From contig JAEYPI010000137.1 in assembly GCA_023410885.1 (NCBI GenBank), forward strand, positions 1-5,530: DNA of 5,530 nt. Direction: 5' to 3'. Made by a program: the position numbers and the translations under genes. This DNA is from Bacillota bacterium. GTDB taxonomy: Bacteria > Bacillota > Clostridia > DSM-8532. Positions 1 to 5,530 of this stretch are shown here, one piece after another (positions within the stretch are counted from its first letter, which is position 1; the number at the start of each line of letters is the position of its first letter). The notes below the pieces were generated by a model. That model had not been told where the DNA came from. It saw only the letters and a list, made by a program, of their open reading frames with translations, and made no database searches.

Positions 1-6
1 TGGGGC

Positions 7-35
7 TTGAAAAGCAGGAGAAAACCATGTATAAT
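7..35 (+). promoter_or_regulatory. Sigma-A promoter of the tRNA-Pro gene
   Basis: A -35 box TTGAAA (7-12, five of six consensus bases) and a perfect -10 box TATAAT (30-35) are separated by exactly 17 bases. Transcription should start near position 42, about ten bases before the mature tRNA 5' end at 52. This fits a short leader removed by RNase P. The promoter is the clearest in the window and indicates high, housekeeping-type expression. That it drives the tRNA is inferred from position. Confidence 0.8.
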
Positions 36-51
36 TTAATCCGTTGCACTT

Positions 52-127
52 CGAGGTGTAGCGCAGTTGGTAGCGCGCTTGGTTTGGGACCAAGATGCCG
101 GGGGTTCAAGTCCTCTCACCTCGACCA
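52..127 (+). tRNA. tRNA-Pro, anticodon UGG
   Basis: A complete 76-base tRNA that delivers proline to CCN codons. The acceptor stem pairs 52-58 (CGAGGTG) with 117-123 (CACCTCG). The D stem pairs 61-64 with 73-76 (GCGC/GCGC) around a loop containing the invariant GG. The anticodon stem pairs 78-82 (CTTGG) with 90-94 (CCAAG), with loop TTTGGGA and anticodon TGG at 85-87. The T stem pairs 100-104 with 112-116, including two G-U wobbles, around loop TTCAAGT. The discriminator A is at 124 and the CCA tail is encoded at 125-127. The gene is flanked by its own promoter and terminator, so it appears monocistronic. All structural elements are intact. Confidence 0.97.
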
Positions 128-130
128 CAG

Positions 131-166
131 GCTGGACTGTCAGATTTGACTGTCCAGCTCTTTTAT
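131..166 (+). terminator. Rho-independent terminator after tRNA-Pro
   Basis: A 12-position stem pairs 131-142 with 147-158, with a single T-T mismatch at 138/151 and a four-base loop (143-146). It is followed by a T-rich tail, TCTTTTATTT, from 159. It begins only three bases after the encoded CCA, so it closes the tRNA transcription unit and should insulate the genes downstream. Confidence 0.88.
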
Positions 167-170
167 TTCA

Positions 171-192
171 GGGCTTTTAGTGGGTAAAGCCC
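171..192 (+). repeat. Short perfect inverted repeat (hairpin)
   Basis: GGGCTTT (171-177) and AAAGCCC (186-192) form a perfect 7-base-pair stem with an 8-base loop, just after the tRNA terminator. No T-run follows on either strand, so it is not a standard terminator. It may be a processing or back-up element of the tRNA transcript, or chance. From 193 to about 330 I see no gene, RNA or clear regulatory signal. Confidence 0.4.
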
Positions 193-334
193 TATACGAC
201 CACTTGCACATACGCTCTATTCCATTGCCGCCAACACGTGAACCAATGAATTTTGCAGTGTCTCTCTAACCGCTACCTCAGGGTAATCTCTGTTATTCAA
301 GACAAGTTATTTATGCTGGAATTGGTGTTTCAAA

Positions 335-365
335 TTCAAATTTATTGGGTAAAAGTTCAGATAAT
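335..365 (+). promoter_or_regulatory. Weak promoter candidate upstream of the diguanylate cyclase gene
   Basis: GATAAT at 360-365 is a good -10 match. The best upstream partner is TTCAAA (335-340), with a long 19-base spacer. Transcription would begin near 372, about 30 bases before the start codon at 401. The -35 match and spacing are poor, so activity might need an activator, or the true promoter may be elsewhere in 193-400. I looked for a c-di-GMP riboswitch in this leader and did not recognise one. Confidence 0.2.
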
Positions 366-400
366 CTCTAGAAATAGCAGTTCATTAGCGGGGTTCAACT

Positions 401-1978
401 ATGAATGTGTTTTCGGCAGCTTCCTTGATGGCGTGCATTGCCTATTTTTTTATTGGGATATTTGCTTTTTTTCGCGAGCCCAAAGCCATTCTGAGCAGAT
501 TGTTTTTGATGTTTTGCTTCAGTATGTCCATTTGGTCATTCGCATATGCTTTTGTCTATGTTTCGGTGGAAAACCAGCATATCTGGATGAAAATTTCGGC
601 TATCGGCTGGTGCACCTTCAGCTCCTTCATTCTACATATGACATTGCAGTTTACTGAGAATAAAATCATTAGGAACTGGTTAACAAAGGTTTTGTTGTAT
701 GTACCAAGCCTTCTGTTTTTTTATATCAGCGTTTTTCTTTTCAGGAAAGATTCTCAGCCATCAAAATGGATATCGAATTTTTTTTATATAGGAGATTTTA
801 TCTATAATTTCAGCTTCCTTTTGTTAAGTATTGTTCTGATAGTGCTCTGGGGCAAAAGATCAAGCAGCGGCAGAAAACGAAAGCAGGCGGTGATCTTAGT
901 TGCAACCAGCCTGACCCCGTTTTTGCTCAATTTGGTGATGGGAGTGGTTTTGCCGGTATTAGGACTTGAGTTGCTCCCGGCTTTGGGTCACGTTTACAGC
1001 TTGATCATGGTGGTGGGGGTATATTATGCCATGATCAAGTACAGGCTGTTTGAAATCGCTCCAAAGCTGCTTGTAGAAGAATTACTGCAAGAAATGATGG
1101 ATCTGGTGATTCTGATCTCCCCGGAAGGGAGGATCCTCCGTATCAACAAATATACCGAACAGCTCCTGGGATATACCACCAGGGATCTGACCTGCCAGCC
1201 CCTTTCAAGGATTCTTCCCCAGGAACTGGTCGATAAGATTTTGGATACGAATTGCAATAATGAAATAAACCGCCTTTCAGATGTCTTCTGTATTAGGAAT
1301 GACGGCTCTCTGATTCCGGTAGGCTTGACCTCTTCTCCAATCATCGATCCCGGCATGAAGGATTTATTGGGCATCATCATTGTCGGTCAGGACATCCGCC
1401 TTTATAAAGACCTGGAAAGAGAGGCAGCCGAGAACAGAAGGGCAAGAGAGCAGATTATGTTTCTGGCGCATCACGATAGCTTGACAGGGCTGCCTAACAG
1501 AAAATATTTCTATGAACACCTCAGTTACACCCTGCTGAAGTCGGATCCCGGTCGGGATAGGTTTGCGGTGCTCTTTCTCGATATGGACGACCTTAAACAG
1601 ATCAATGACTGCTATGGGCATGAGGCAGGAGATATGGCTCTTTGCGAAATCGGAAGAAGAGCACGGGCCTGCATTGGCGAGACCGACATCCTGGCCCGTA
1701 TTGGAGGGGACGAGTTCACCTTCCTGGTATATGGGGTGACTGATCATGAATCAGCTATGGAGTTGGTTGAGCGGATACTAAATTCGGTCAATCAGTCGTT
1801 GACCATCCAAGGCAGCTCTGTTGATCTTAATGTCAGCATTGGGTTGAGCCTTTATCCGGAGGATGGCAGTGACCCTGATGTTTTGGTTAAAAAGGCTGAC
1901 AATAAAATGTACGCTATAAAAAGAGAAAAAAAGAAAAAAGACAACCATTACGTACAGATGCTTCTTATCGAGCAGTAA
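401..1978 (+). CDS. Membrane diguanylate cyclase (7TM sensor-PAS-GGDEF)
   Basis: Predicted to condense two GTP into cyclic di-GMP at the inner face of the membrane, controlled by a membrane and a PAS input. The 525-residue protein begins with about seven hydrophobic segments (roughly 5-23, 34-54, 62-84, 95-114, 128-150, 162-186, 192-212). This resembles the 7TM region found at the N terminus of some histidine kinases. A PAS domain follows (about 225-335), then a short helical linker and the GGDEF domain (about 350-508). Seen in the catalytic domain are HDSLTGLPNR (358-367), LDMDDLKQIND (393-403), the intact active-site GGDEF (435-439) and SIGLSLYPEDG (479-489). The usual RxxD inhibitory site five residues before GGDEF reads GETD (426-429), so its arginine is missing. 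The start has only a weak Shine-Dalgarno site (GGGG at 390-393), but the first membrane segment starts right after it. The C-terminal tail is lysine-rich. It is followed after 43 bases by the phosphodiesterase gene, probably in one operon. The ligand is unknown. Confidence 0.93.
   Translation: MNVFSAASLMACIAYFFIGIFAFFREPKAILSRLFLMFCFSMSIWSFAYAFVYVSVENQHIWMKISAIGWCTFSSFILHMTLQFTENKIIRNWLTKVLLYVPSLLFFYISVFLFRKDSQPSKWISNFFYIGDFIYNFSFLLLSIVLIVLWGKRSSSGRKRKQAVILVATSLTPFLLNLVMGVVLPVLGLELLPALGHVYSLIMVVGVYYAMIKYRLFEIAPKLLVEELLQEMMDLVILISPEGRILRINKYTEQLLGYTTRDLTCQPLSRILPQELVDKILDTNCNNEINRLSDVFCIRNDGSLIPVGLTSSPIIDPGMKDLLGIIIVGQDIRLYKDLEREAAENRRAREQIMFLAHHDSLTGLPNRKYFYEHLSYTLLKSDPGRDRFAVLFLDMDDLKQINDCYGHEAGDMALCEIGRRARACIGETDILARIGGDEFTFLVYGVTDHESAMELVERILNSVNQSLTIQGSSVDLNVSIGLSLYPEDGSDPDVLVKKADNKMYAIKREKKKKDNHYVQMLLIEQ
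1927..1933 (+). other. A_AAA_AAG slippery heptamer, correctly phased
   Basis: The heptamer A AAA AAG lies in the zero frame of the cyclase gene (GAA AAA AAG, residues 509-511), inside a lysine-rich tail beyond the GGDEF domain. This is the classical bacterial -1 ribosomal frameshift motif. A -1 shift would add 30 residues and end at TGA 2023-2025, which overlaps the next gene's ATG (2022-2024). No obvious stimulatory hairpin was seen just downstream. The GGAGGG at 2011-2016 is too far away to act as the usual upstream stimulator and lies on the wrong side. The motif is seen directly; its use is speculative. Confidence 0.3.
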
Positions 1979-2021
1979 CGATAGGGCCGACAGTCAAGTT
2001 GGCTGATATTGGAGGGAACGT

Positions 2022-2723
2022 ATGAAGATATTCCCGGATTTTGTAGCCTTCAAGTATAAGCTCAGTATGCTGCTGTTCAGTGTCGTGCTTTTGGTTTCAA
2101 GCTTTATGGGGATTTTTCAGTATGTAATTATGAGAAAGAGCCTTGTTCAAAGCTTTGAGCTTAGCAAAAGCCTTATCAGGGACAGAGTCCTTAATATCGT
2201 ACGGGACGCAGACTACATCAATCTTCTGAATGAGCGTCCCTTGGAGACTGAAGCCCGAGAAATTCTTGAAGCTGTTGTAAAGCAATATGAAGCCCAAGGA
2301 AACATCGCGTTTGAGCTTGAGCCTTTTTTGATAAGCAAAACTAATGTCAACCTTTACATAATAGATGAAAATAACACGGTTATCGCGACCAATGATGAAA
2401 AGGATATTGGGCTGAATTTTTCTCCTTGGCCTGATTTTGTTCAATATTTGGATGAACTGCGAGCGGACAGGACTTTTTCAGCGGCCAGAATGAGCCTGTC
2501 CCTTAATGGCTCTGATATGACGAAATTCTGCTATATTTCTTCTCCTGACGGAAAGTATATCTTTGAGACAGGAGCACCTATTAATAAACAGGATAATCTA
2601 GCCGGAATAGGGTTTGACAACTTCGAAGAGAAGCTTGTTCAAGACAGTGATTTAGTCAACAGCATCATTCTGTTCGACTATGAAGGGGTTTCCTATAAAA
2701 AAATGAAAACAGTGAGAGCATGA
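2022..2723 (+). CDS. N-terminal half of split Cache-type membrane sensor (HD-GYP phosphodiesterase)
   Basis: Encodes 233 residues: a short cytoplasmic start, one membrane segment (about 13-37) and an extracellular region. That region resembles a double-Cache ligand-binding domain; the stretch LYIIDENNTVIATNDEKDIG (111-130) is typical of this fold. The start is well supported by GGAGGG at 2011-2016, five bases before ATG. The frame stops inside the second part of the sensor, soon after SIILFDYEG (214-222). The missing remainder, the second membrane segment and all signalling domains lie in the next frame, which overlaps by ATGA (2720-2723). On its own this product would be a sensor with no output. 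A -1 shift at the A run 2697-2703 would rejoin it to the phosphodiesterase. It is probably part of one broken or recoded gene, or there is a one-base sequence error. The ligand is not known. Confidence 0.8.
   Translation: MKIFPDFVAFKYKLSMLLFSVVLLVSSFMGIFQYVIMRKSLVQSFELSKSLIRDRVLNIVRDADYINLLNERPLETEAREILEAVVKQYEAQGNIAFELEPFLISKTNVNLYIIDENNTVIATNDEKDIGLNFSPWPDFVQYLDELRADRTFSAARMSLSLNGSDMTKFCYISSPDGKYIFETGAPINKQDNLAGIGFDNFEEKLVQDSDLVNSIILFDYEGVSYKKMKTVRA
2696..2723 (+). other. Frame junction with seven-A run between the two halves of the phosphodiesterase gene
   Basis: The upstream frame can cross into the downstream frame only between 2699 (just after an in-frame TAA at 2696-2698) and the upstream frame's stop at 2721-2723. 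The run of seven A residues at 2697-2703 lies at the start of this window. Rereading one A, or inserting one A in the RNA or DNA, gives K-K-N-E-N-S-E-S-M-T across the join and a 610-residue protein with no residue lost. Possible causes are a lost A (mutation), a homopolymer sequencing error, transcriptional slippage, or -1 ribosomal slippage. ATGA at 2720-2723 would also allow coupled re-initiation of the second half. Confidence 0.7.
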
Positions 2724-3853
2724 CTGTTAAGCCGGAACATGCCGAATACTTTAAAAGGGCTATTGAAACCATGGAGACTGTTGAGGCAGTAGGGGAATAT
2801 AACGGAACCAAGGCTTATTATCAATATATTCCCTATGCCATCATCGGAGCTCGGGGGACCAATGAAAGAAACGTTGTGGAAGTGGTTTACAACGACTCGA
2901 TGCTTTCTGAAAATCTCAGGCAGAATGTCGGCATCATCATTGCAGTAGTCAGTGTCGGTGCTGTTTTGGCAGCTGCCTTCGGCCTGTATAGGGCAAGATA
3001 TATCAGCAAACCCGTAGACAAAATTACCGAAGGAATACGGCAGGTATCCAGCGGGAATATGGAGTATTCCTTCAGTATCGAGTCAAATGATGAGTTTTCT
3101 CTGTTGGGCCGGCAATTCAACCATATGATCCGGGACATAAAGAAGCTGCTGGATGAAAGATACCGGATACAACAGGCACTTGAGAGCAAAAGCAGTGAAA
3201 TATTGTCCCAGAAGGATGAGATCACAGCCCTCTATGAAGAGACCACTGCTCTGAACGAAGAATTGGAGAACCTTTTGCAGCAAAATCACGATAGTTATTT
3301 TGAAACAGTCCGAGCACTGGCAAATGCTATTGAAGAAAAGGATCCTTATACAAGAGGGCATTGCCAGAGGGTAATGGAGTATTCAATTATGATTGCCGAG
3401 GCACTGGGCTTGAGCAAGCAGCAGAAGGAGGATCTGAAATTCAGCAGTATATTGCATGACATCGGCAAGATTGGGGTACCGGAGCATATTCTGGACAAGG
3501 AAGGACCATTGACAGACGAAGAGTTTTTTCTGGTGAAGCTGCATCCGGAAAAGGGTAATAATATTCTAAAAAACTTGAAGTTTTTAGATTCGTGCAGAAG
3601 AATTGTTTATGAGCATCACGAAAGAATCGATGGGAAAGGCTATCCCAATGGGTTAAAAGGGTCCGAGATCGATTTGTTGTCCCGAATAGTTTGTGTTGCC
3701 GATGCTTATGATGCCATGACCAGCGTCAGGCCGTACAGAAAAAATGCCCTGTCGGTTGAAAACGCCATTCATGAGCTTGTGGTGCATCGTGGGAAGCAAT
3801 TTGACGAGATAATTGTAGATGTTTTCATTGAGAGCCTTAAAAGTAAAAATTAA
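2720..3853 (+). CDS. C-terminal half: HAMP and HD-GYP cyclic di-GMP phosphodiesterase
   Basis: Predicted to hydrolyse cyclic di-GMP through a metal-dependent HD-GYP domain. Numbering from ATG 2720 (377 residues): residues 1-66 look like the end of the extracellular Cache region rather than a natural N terminus, followed by a membrane segment (about 67-90), a HAMP domain (about 91-143, with SKPVDKITEGI), a coiled coil (about 143-190) and HD-GYP (about 191-375). Metal and signature residues are intact: H214, HD at 246-247 with K250, H275, H299-H300, HHERIDGKGYP (299-309) and D328 in VADAYDAM. The HD-GYP motif is therefore canonical and activity is expected. The start at 2720 has no strong Shine-Dalgarno site and overlaps the previous stop (ATGA), so the half is made either by coupled re-initiation or, more plausibly, as part of a frame-shifted fusion with the upstream sensor. 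It opposes the diguanylate cyclase encoded just upstream. Confidence 0.92.
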   Translation: MTVKPEHAEYFKRAIETMETVEAVGEYNGTKAYYQYIPYAIIGARGTNERNVVEVVYNDSMLSENLRQNVGIIIAVVSVGAVLAAAFGLYRARYISKPVDKITEGIRQVSSGNMEYSFSIESNDEFSLLGRQFNHMIRDIKKLLDERYRIQQALESKSSEILSQKDEITALYEETTALNEELENLLQQNHDSYFETVRALANAIEEKDPYTRGHCQRVMEYSIMIAEALGLSKQQKEDLKFSSILHDIGKIGVPEHILDKEGPLTDEEFFLVKLHPEKGNNILKNLKFLDSCRRIVYEHHERIDGKGYPNGLKGSEIDLLSRIVCVADAYDAMTSVRPYRKNALSVENAIHELVVHRGKQFDEIIVDVFIESLKSKN

Positions 3854-3894
3854 CATCACCTTCACACAAGTGGCCATGTTTAATGCTGTTTGCA

Positions 3895-3909
3895 GCGGCG
3901 TACAGCCGC
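3895..3909. other. GC-rich hairpin between convergent genes
   Basis: GCGGC (3895-3899) and GCCGC (3905-3909) form a 5-base-pair stem with a GTACA loop, in the 92-base gap between the convergent phosphodiesterase and peptidase genes. GCTGT (3885-3889) could pair alternatively with ACAGC (3902-3906). Neither strand shows a proper T-run after it, so it is at best a weak bidirectional termination or mRNA 3'-end element. Confidence 0.3.
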
Positions 3910-3921
3910 ATCTCAAATTAG

Positions 3922-3940
3922 ATTAAAACTAATAATTAGT
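3922..3940 (-). terminator. Weak terminator candidate for the M20 peptidase gene
   Basis: Read on the minus strand, ACTAA-TTA-TTAGT (3940-3928) forms a short AT-rich stem starting five bases after the peptidase stop codon. A short T-rich stretch, TTTAAT, follows it. The stem is too weak to be confident; together with the hairpin at 3895-3909 it is the only termination-like structure found here. Confidence 0.2.
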
Positions 3941-3945
3941 CCCTG

Positions 3946-5388
3946 TCAGCACTTACCCATGAGGCGAATATAGAATTCCACAGCTCGTTTTACCACCTCG
4001 ACCCGGACGTGCTCGTCGTTACCATGAATGCTGCTGCGCTCTTCGGCAGTCAAGTCAGCGGCTGAAAAGCGATATACATGATTGGAGATACGGCCGTAAT
4101 GGCGGCTGTCAGAGCACTGGACCATCAGATAAGGGCTGACGATACAACTCTTCCAGGTCTCCGCCACAGTTTCAGCAAGCTTATCCCAGGCGGGGCAGTG
4201 GGTCTCTGAAATGGCACTGGGGTTAACCGCCCCCTTCCCCACGGTGAGATGCACATTCTCATCGGATACAATGCTATTGATATATTCCACGGCGCTATCC
4301 ATGCTATCGTGAGGGTTGAGCCTTAGGTTAGCCACGAAAGAAGCTGAAGGTGGGATGACATTGGGGGCTTGGCTTCCTGAGGCTTGCGTAAAGGCCACAG
4401 TGGTGCGCAGCAAGGCATTCATCTCGCCCCCTGACTTTTTGCTCAACATGTCCAGAATACCGCCAAAGCACCAGAGATTAGCAAAAATCAAGCGGTAGAT
4501 AAAGGTGGAGTGGCGACCGAGAGTATCAAACATTTCAGCCGCAGGGCCGGTGATATGCATCTTAAAGGGATGGTCTTCCACCCTGCGGCAGGCTCTGGAA
4601 AGTATGCCGATGGGGGTGTGGGGCTTAGGGGACGATGCGTGTCCGCCGGCTGAGGAGACGCGAAACTCCAAATTCATCATGCCTTTTTCAGCAATGCCAA
4701 TCAAGCCGCAGGGGCGATTGACTCCGGGGAAGACTTTTTCAACCACGGCCCCGCCTTCATCCAACACAAGAGCGGGGGAGATGCCCTGCTGGTCAAACCA
4801 ATCTACGATGTTTGGGGCCCCGGGCCCATTGACCTCTTCACCGCCGGAGAAGGCAAAATAAATATCATGCTTGGGCTTAAAGCCAAGGGAAATAAGGTGG
4901 TTTGCGGCGTACATAATACCGTTGAAGGTAAGCTTGGTATCCAGACAGCCCCGGCCCCACAGCACACCGTTTTCATCGATGAGGGCGTCAAAGGGAGGTT
5001 TTGTCCAGCTTTCCTCATTCACAGGTACCACGTCGTAATGGGCCATCAGGACCGAGGGCTCGCTGTGCTCCATGCCCTCCCATTTAAATAAAAGGGCTCT
5101 ATCGGGAAGGCGGGTTAGGGTACATATACGAGCTACCTCCGGATAAAGCTTTGAAAGCAGCCTAATGAGTTTTTCAAACTCGTCATCATCTTCCAGGGAG
5201 GGGTCGTAGAAGGAGACGGTGCGGCAGCGTACTAGCTCCTGCAACGCGGATATGGCTGCGTCATGCTCAAAGTTCACTTCCTCAGGCTTTTCGGTTTTTT
5301 CCACCGGGGGCTTGAACATGGCAGCCCTAACCAGGATTATCGCAACAAAAGTGACGATAAGGGCAAGAATAATGTAGAACTCAACCAT
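3946..5388 (-). CDS. Membrane-anchored M20 metallopeptidase (carboxypeptidase S / PM20D1 type)
   Basis: A 480-residue two-zinc hydrolase of peptidase family M20, closest in layout to yeast carboxypeptidase S and animal PM20D1, which cleave C-terminal residues from peptides or N-acyl amino acids. One N-terminal membrane segment (about 4-22) probably anchors it; which side the catalytic domain faces is uncertain. The expected residues are all visible: H117 and catalytic D119 in MAHYDVVP, bridging D150 in GRGCLDTK, catalytic E184 and ligand E185 in SGGEE, D210 in LVLDEGG, and H455 in IHGNDE. H250 in AGGHASS marks the lid or dimerisation domain. Length is usual for this subfamily. The start is supported by GAGAGG (5401-5396 on the minus strand), seven bases before ATG. 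The stop of an upstream membrane-protein gene lies 16 bases before the start, so the two are likely co-transcribed. The substrate cannot be told from sequence; peptide or acyl-amino-acid salvage is an inference. Confidence 0.92.
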   Translation of the reverse strand: MVEFYIILALIVTFVAIILVRAAMFKPPVEKTEKPEEVNFEHDAAISALQELVRCRTVSFYDPSLEDDDEFEKLIRLLSKLYPEVARICTLTRLPDRALLFKWEGMEHSEPSVLMAHYDVVPVNEESWTKPPFDALIDENGVLWGRGCLDTKLTFNGIMYAANHLISLGFKPKHDIYFAFSGGEEVNGPGAPNIVDWFDQQGISPALVLDEGGAVVEKVFPGVNRPCGLIGIAEKGMMNLEFRVSSAGGHASSPKPHTPIGILSRACRRVEDHPFKMHITGPAAEMFDTLGRHSTFIYRLIFANLWCFGGILDMLSKKSGGEMNALLRTTVAFTQASGSQAPNVIPPSASFVANLRLNPHDSMDSAVEYINSIVSDENVHLTVGKGAVNPSAISETHCPAWDKLAETVAETWKSCIVSPYLMVQCSDSRHYGRISNHVYRFSAADLTAEERSSIHGNDEHVRVEVVKRAVEFYIRLMGKC

Positions 5389-5404
5389 TTTACTACCTCT
5401 CTCC

Positions 5405-5530
5405 CTAACCCAGCATGCCTTTTTTATACATGAAGCGGCTGACCGCCAAAGTGAAAAGTACGCTTACCGGAACCATAATTCCTACTGTCCCGGCATTCAG
5501 GGCGGGTACAAAGATGAATAGCACAAGCAT
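5405..5530 (-). CDS. C-terminal end of a membrane protein (partial, runs off the window)
   Basis: On the minus strand an open frame enters from the right edge and ends at TAG (5407-5405), giving 41 residues in this window. It is strongly hydrophobic, with one or two membrane-spanning stretches (such as GIMVPVSVLFTLAVSRFMYK) and a short basic tail ending KKGMLG. The first codon in the window is ATG, but this is probably internal because a complete 41-residue gene would be unusual. No Shine-Dalgarno context is available. The stop lies 16 bases before the M20 peptidase start, which suggests one operon. It could be the last segment of a transporter or permease supplying the peptidase, but I do not recognise the family. 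Confidence 0.62.
   Translation of the reverse strand: MLVLFIFVPALNAGTVGIMVPVSVLFTLAVSRFMYKKGMLG

Noticed and set aside
27..145. Short open frame starting at ATG 27 with a good Shine-Dalgarno-like AGGAG (16-20)
   Set aside because: It runs through the whole tRNA-Pro gene and stops in the terminator, and its ATG overlaps the -10 region of the tRNA promoter, so it would not be in the transcript.
193..400. Possible c-di-GMP (GEMM) riboswitch upstream of the cyclase
   Set aside because: The characteristic conserved segments and paired hairpins of that riboswitch class could not be found by eye.
253..657. 134-codon plus-strand open frame overlapping the start of the cyclase gene
   Set aside because: It has no ATG-linked ribosome site or recognisable domain. 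It is a frame-shifted reading of the T-rich membrane-segment coding region of the cyclase.
1024..1747. Minus-strand open frames opposite the PAS and GGDEF coding regions
   Set aside because: They lie antisense to well-supported domains and show no recognisable protein features.
3994..4003. Ten-base match (CACCTCGACC) to the 3' end of the tRNA-Pro gene, a possible attachment-site repeat
   Set aside because: It lies inside the coding sequence of the M20 peptidase, is short, and there is no integrase or other mobile gene between the copies, so it is most likely chance.
4316..5091. Plus-strand open frames of 60-118 codons opposite the M20 peptidase gene
   Set aside because: The minus-strand frame has all M20 catalytic residues. 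The opposing frames show no domains and are antisense shadows.

Overview
The window looks like chromosomal DNA from a low-to-mid GC Gram-positive anaerobe of the Firmicutes (Clostridia or Peptococcaceae type; a Desulfitobacterium-like host is a guess). The reasons are the purine-rich Shine-Dalgarno sites, the consensus sigma-A promoter, a tRNA with encoded CCA, and signalling proteins of the 7TM-PAS-GGDEF and Cache-HAMP-HD-GYP types that are common in such bacteria. No sequence search was possible, so the taxonomy is inference.

Layout, left to right: (1) a self-contained tRNA-Pro(UGG) gene with its own near-consensus promoter and a rho-independent terminator (positions 7-166). (2) A stretch of about 200 bases with no recognisable gene, carrying only a small hairpin and a weak promoter candidate. 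(3) A plus-strand signalling pair: a membrane-bound diguanylate cyclase (401-1978), then, 43 bases on, a membrane sensor with an HD-GYP c-di-GMP phosphodiesterase domain (2022-3853). The phosphodiesterase is split into two overlapping frames. A -1 shift at a run of seven A residues would join the halves into one 610-residue protein. (4) A short convergent intergenic region (3854-3945). (5) A minus-strand pair: an N-terminally membrane-anchored M20 metallopeptidase of the carboxypeptidase S / PM20D1 type (5388-3946), preceded by the last 41 codons of a hydrophobic membrane protein that runs off the right edge.

The plus-strand pair encodes enzymes of opposite sense for one second messenger: the GGDEF protein should make cyclic di-GMP and the HD-GYP protein should degrade it, each under a different membrane input domain. 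The minus-strand pair looks like an unrelated operon, perhaps transport plus peptide or N-acyl-amino-acid hydrolysis.

The points most worth following up are the frame break in the phosphodiesterase, a correctly phased A_AAA_AAG heptamer at the end of the cyclase gene whose -1 frame ends exactly on the next gene's start codon, and the loss of the arginine of the product-inhibition site in the GGDEF domain. I saw no mobile element, CRISPR array or clearly new multi-gene system.
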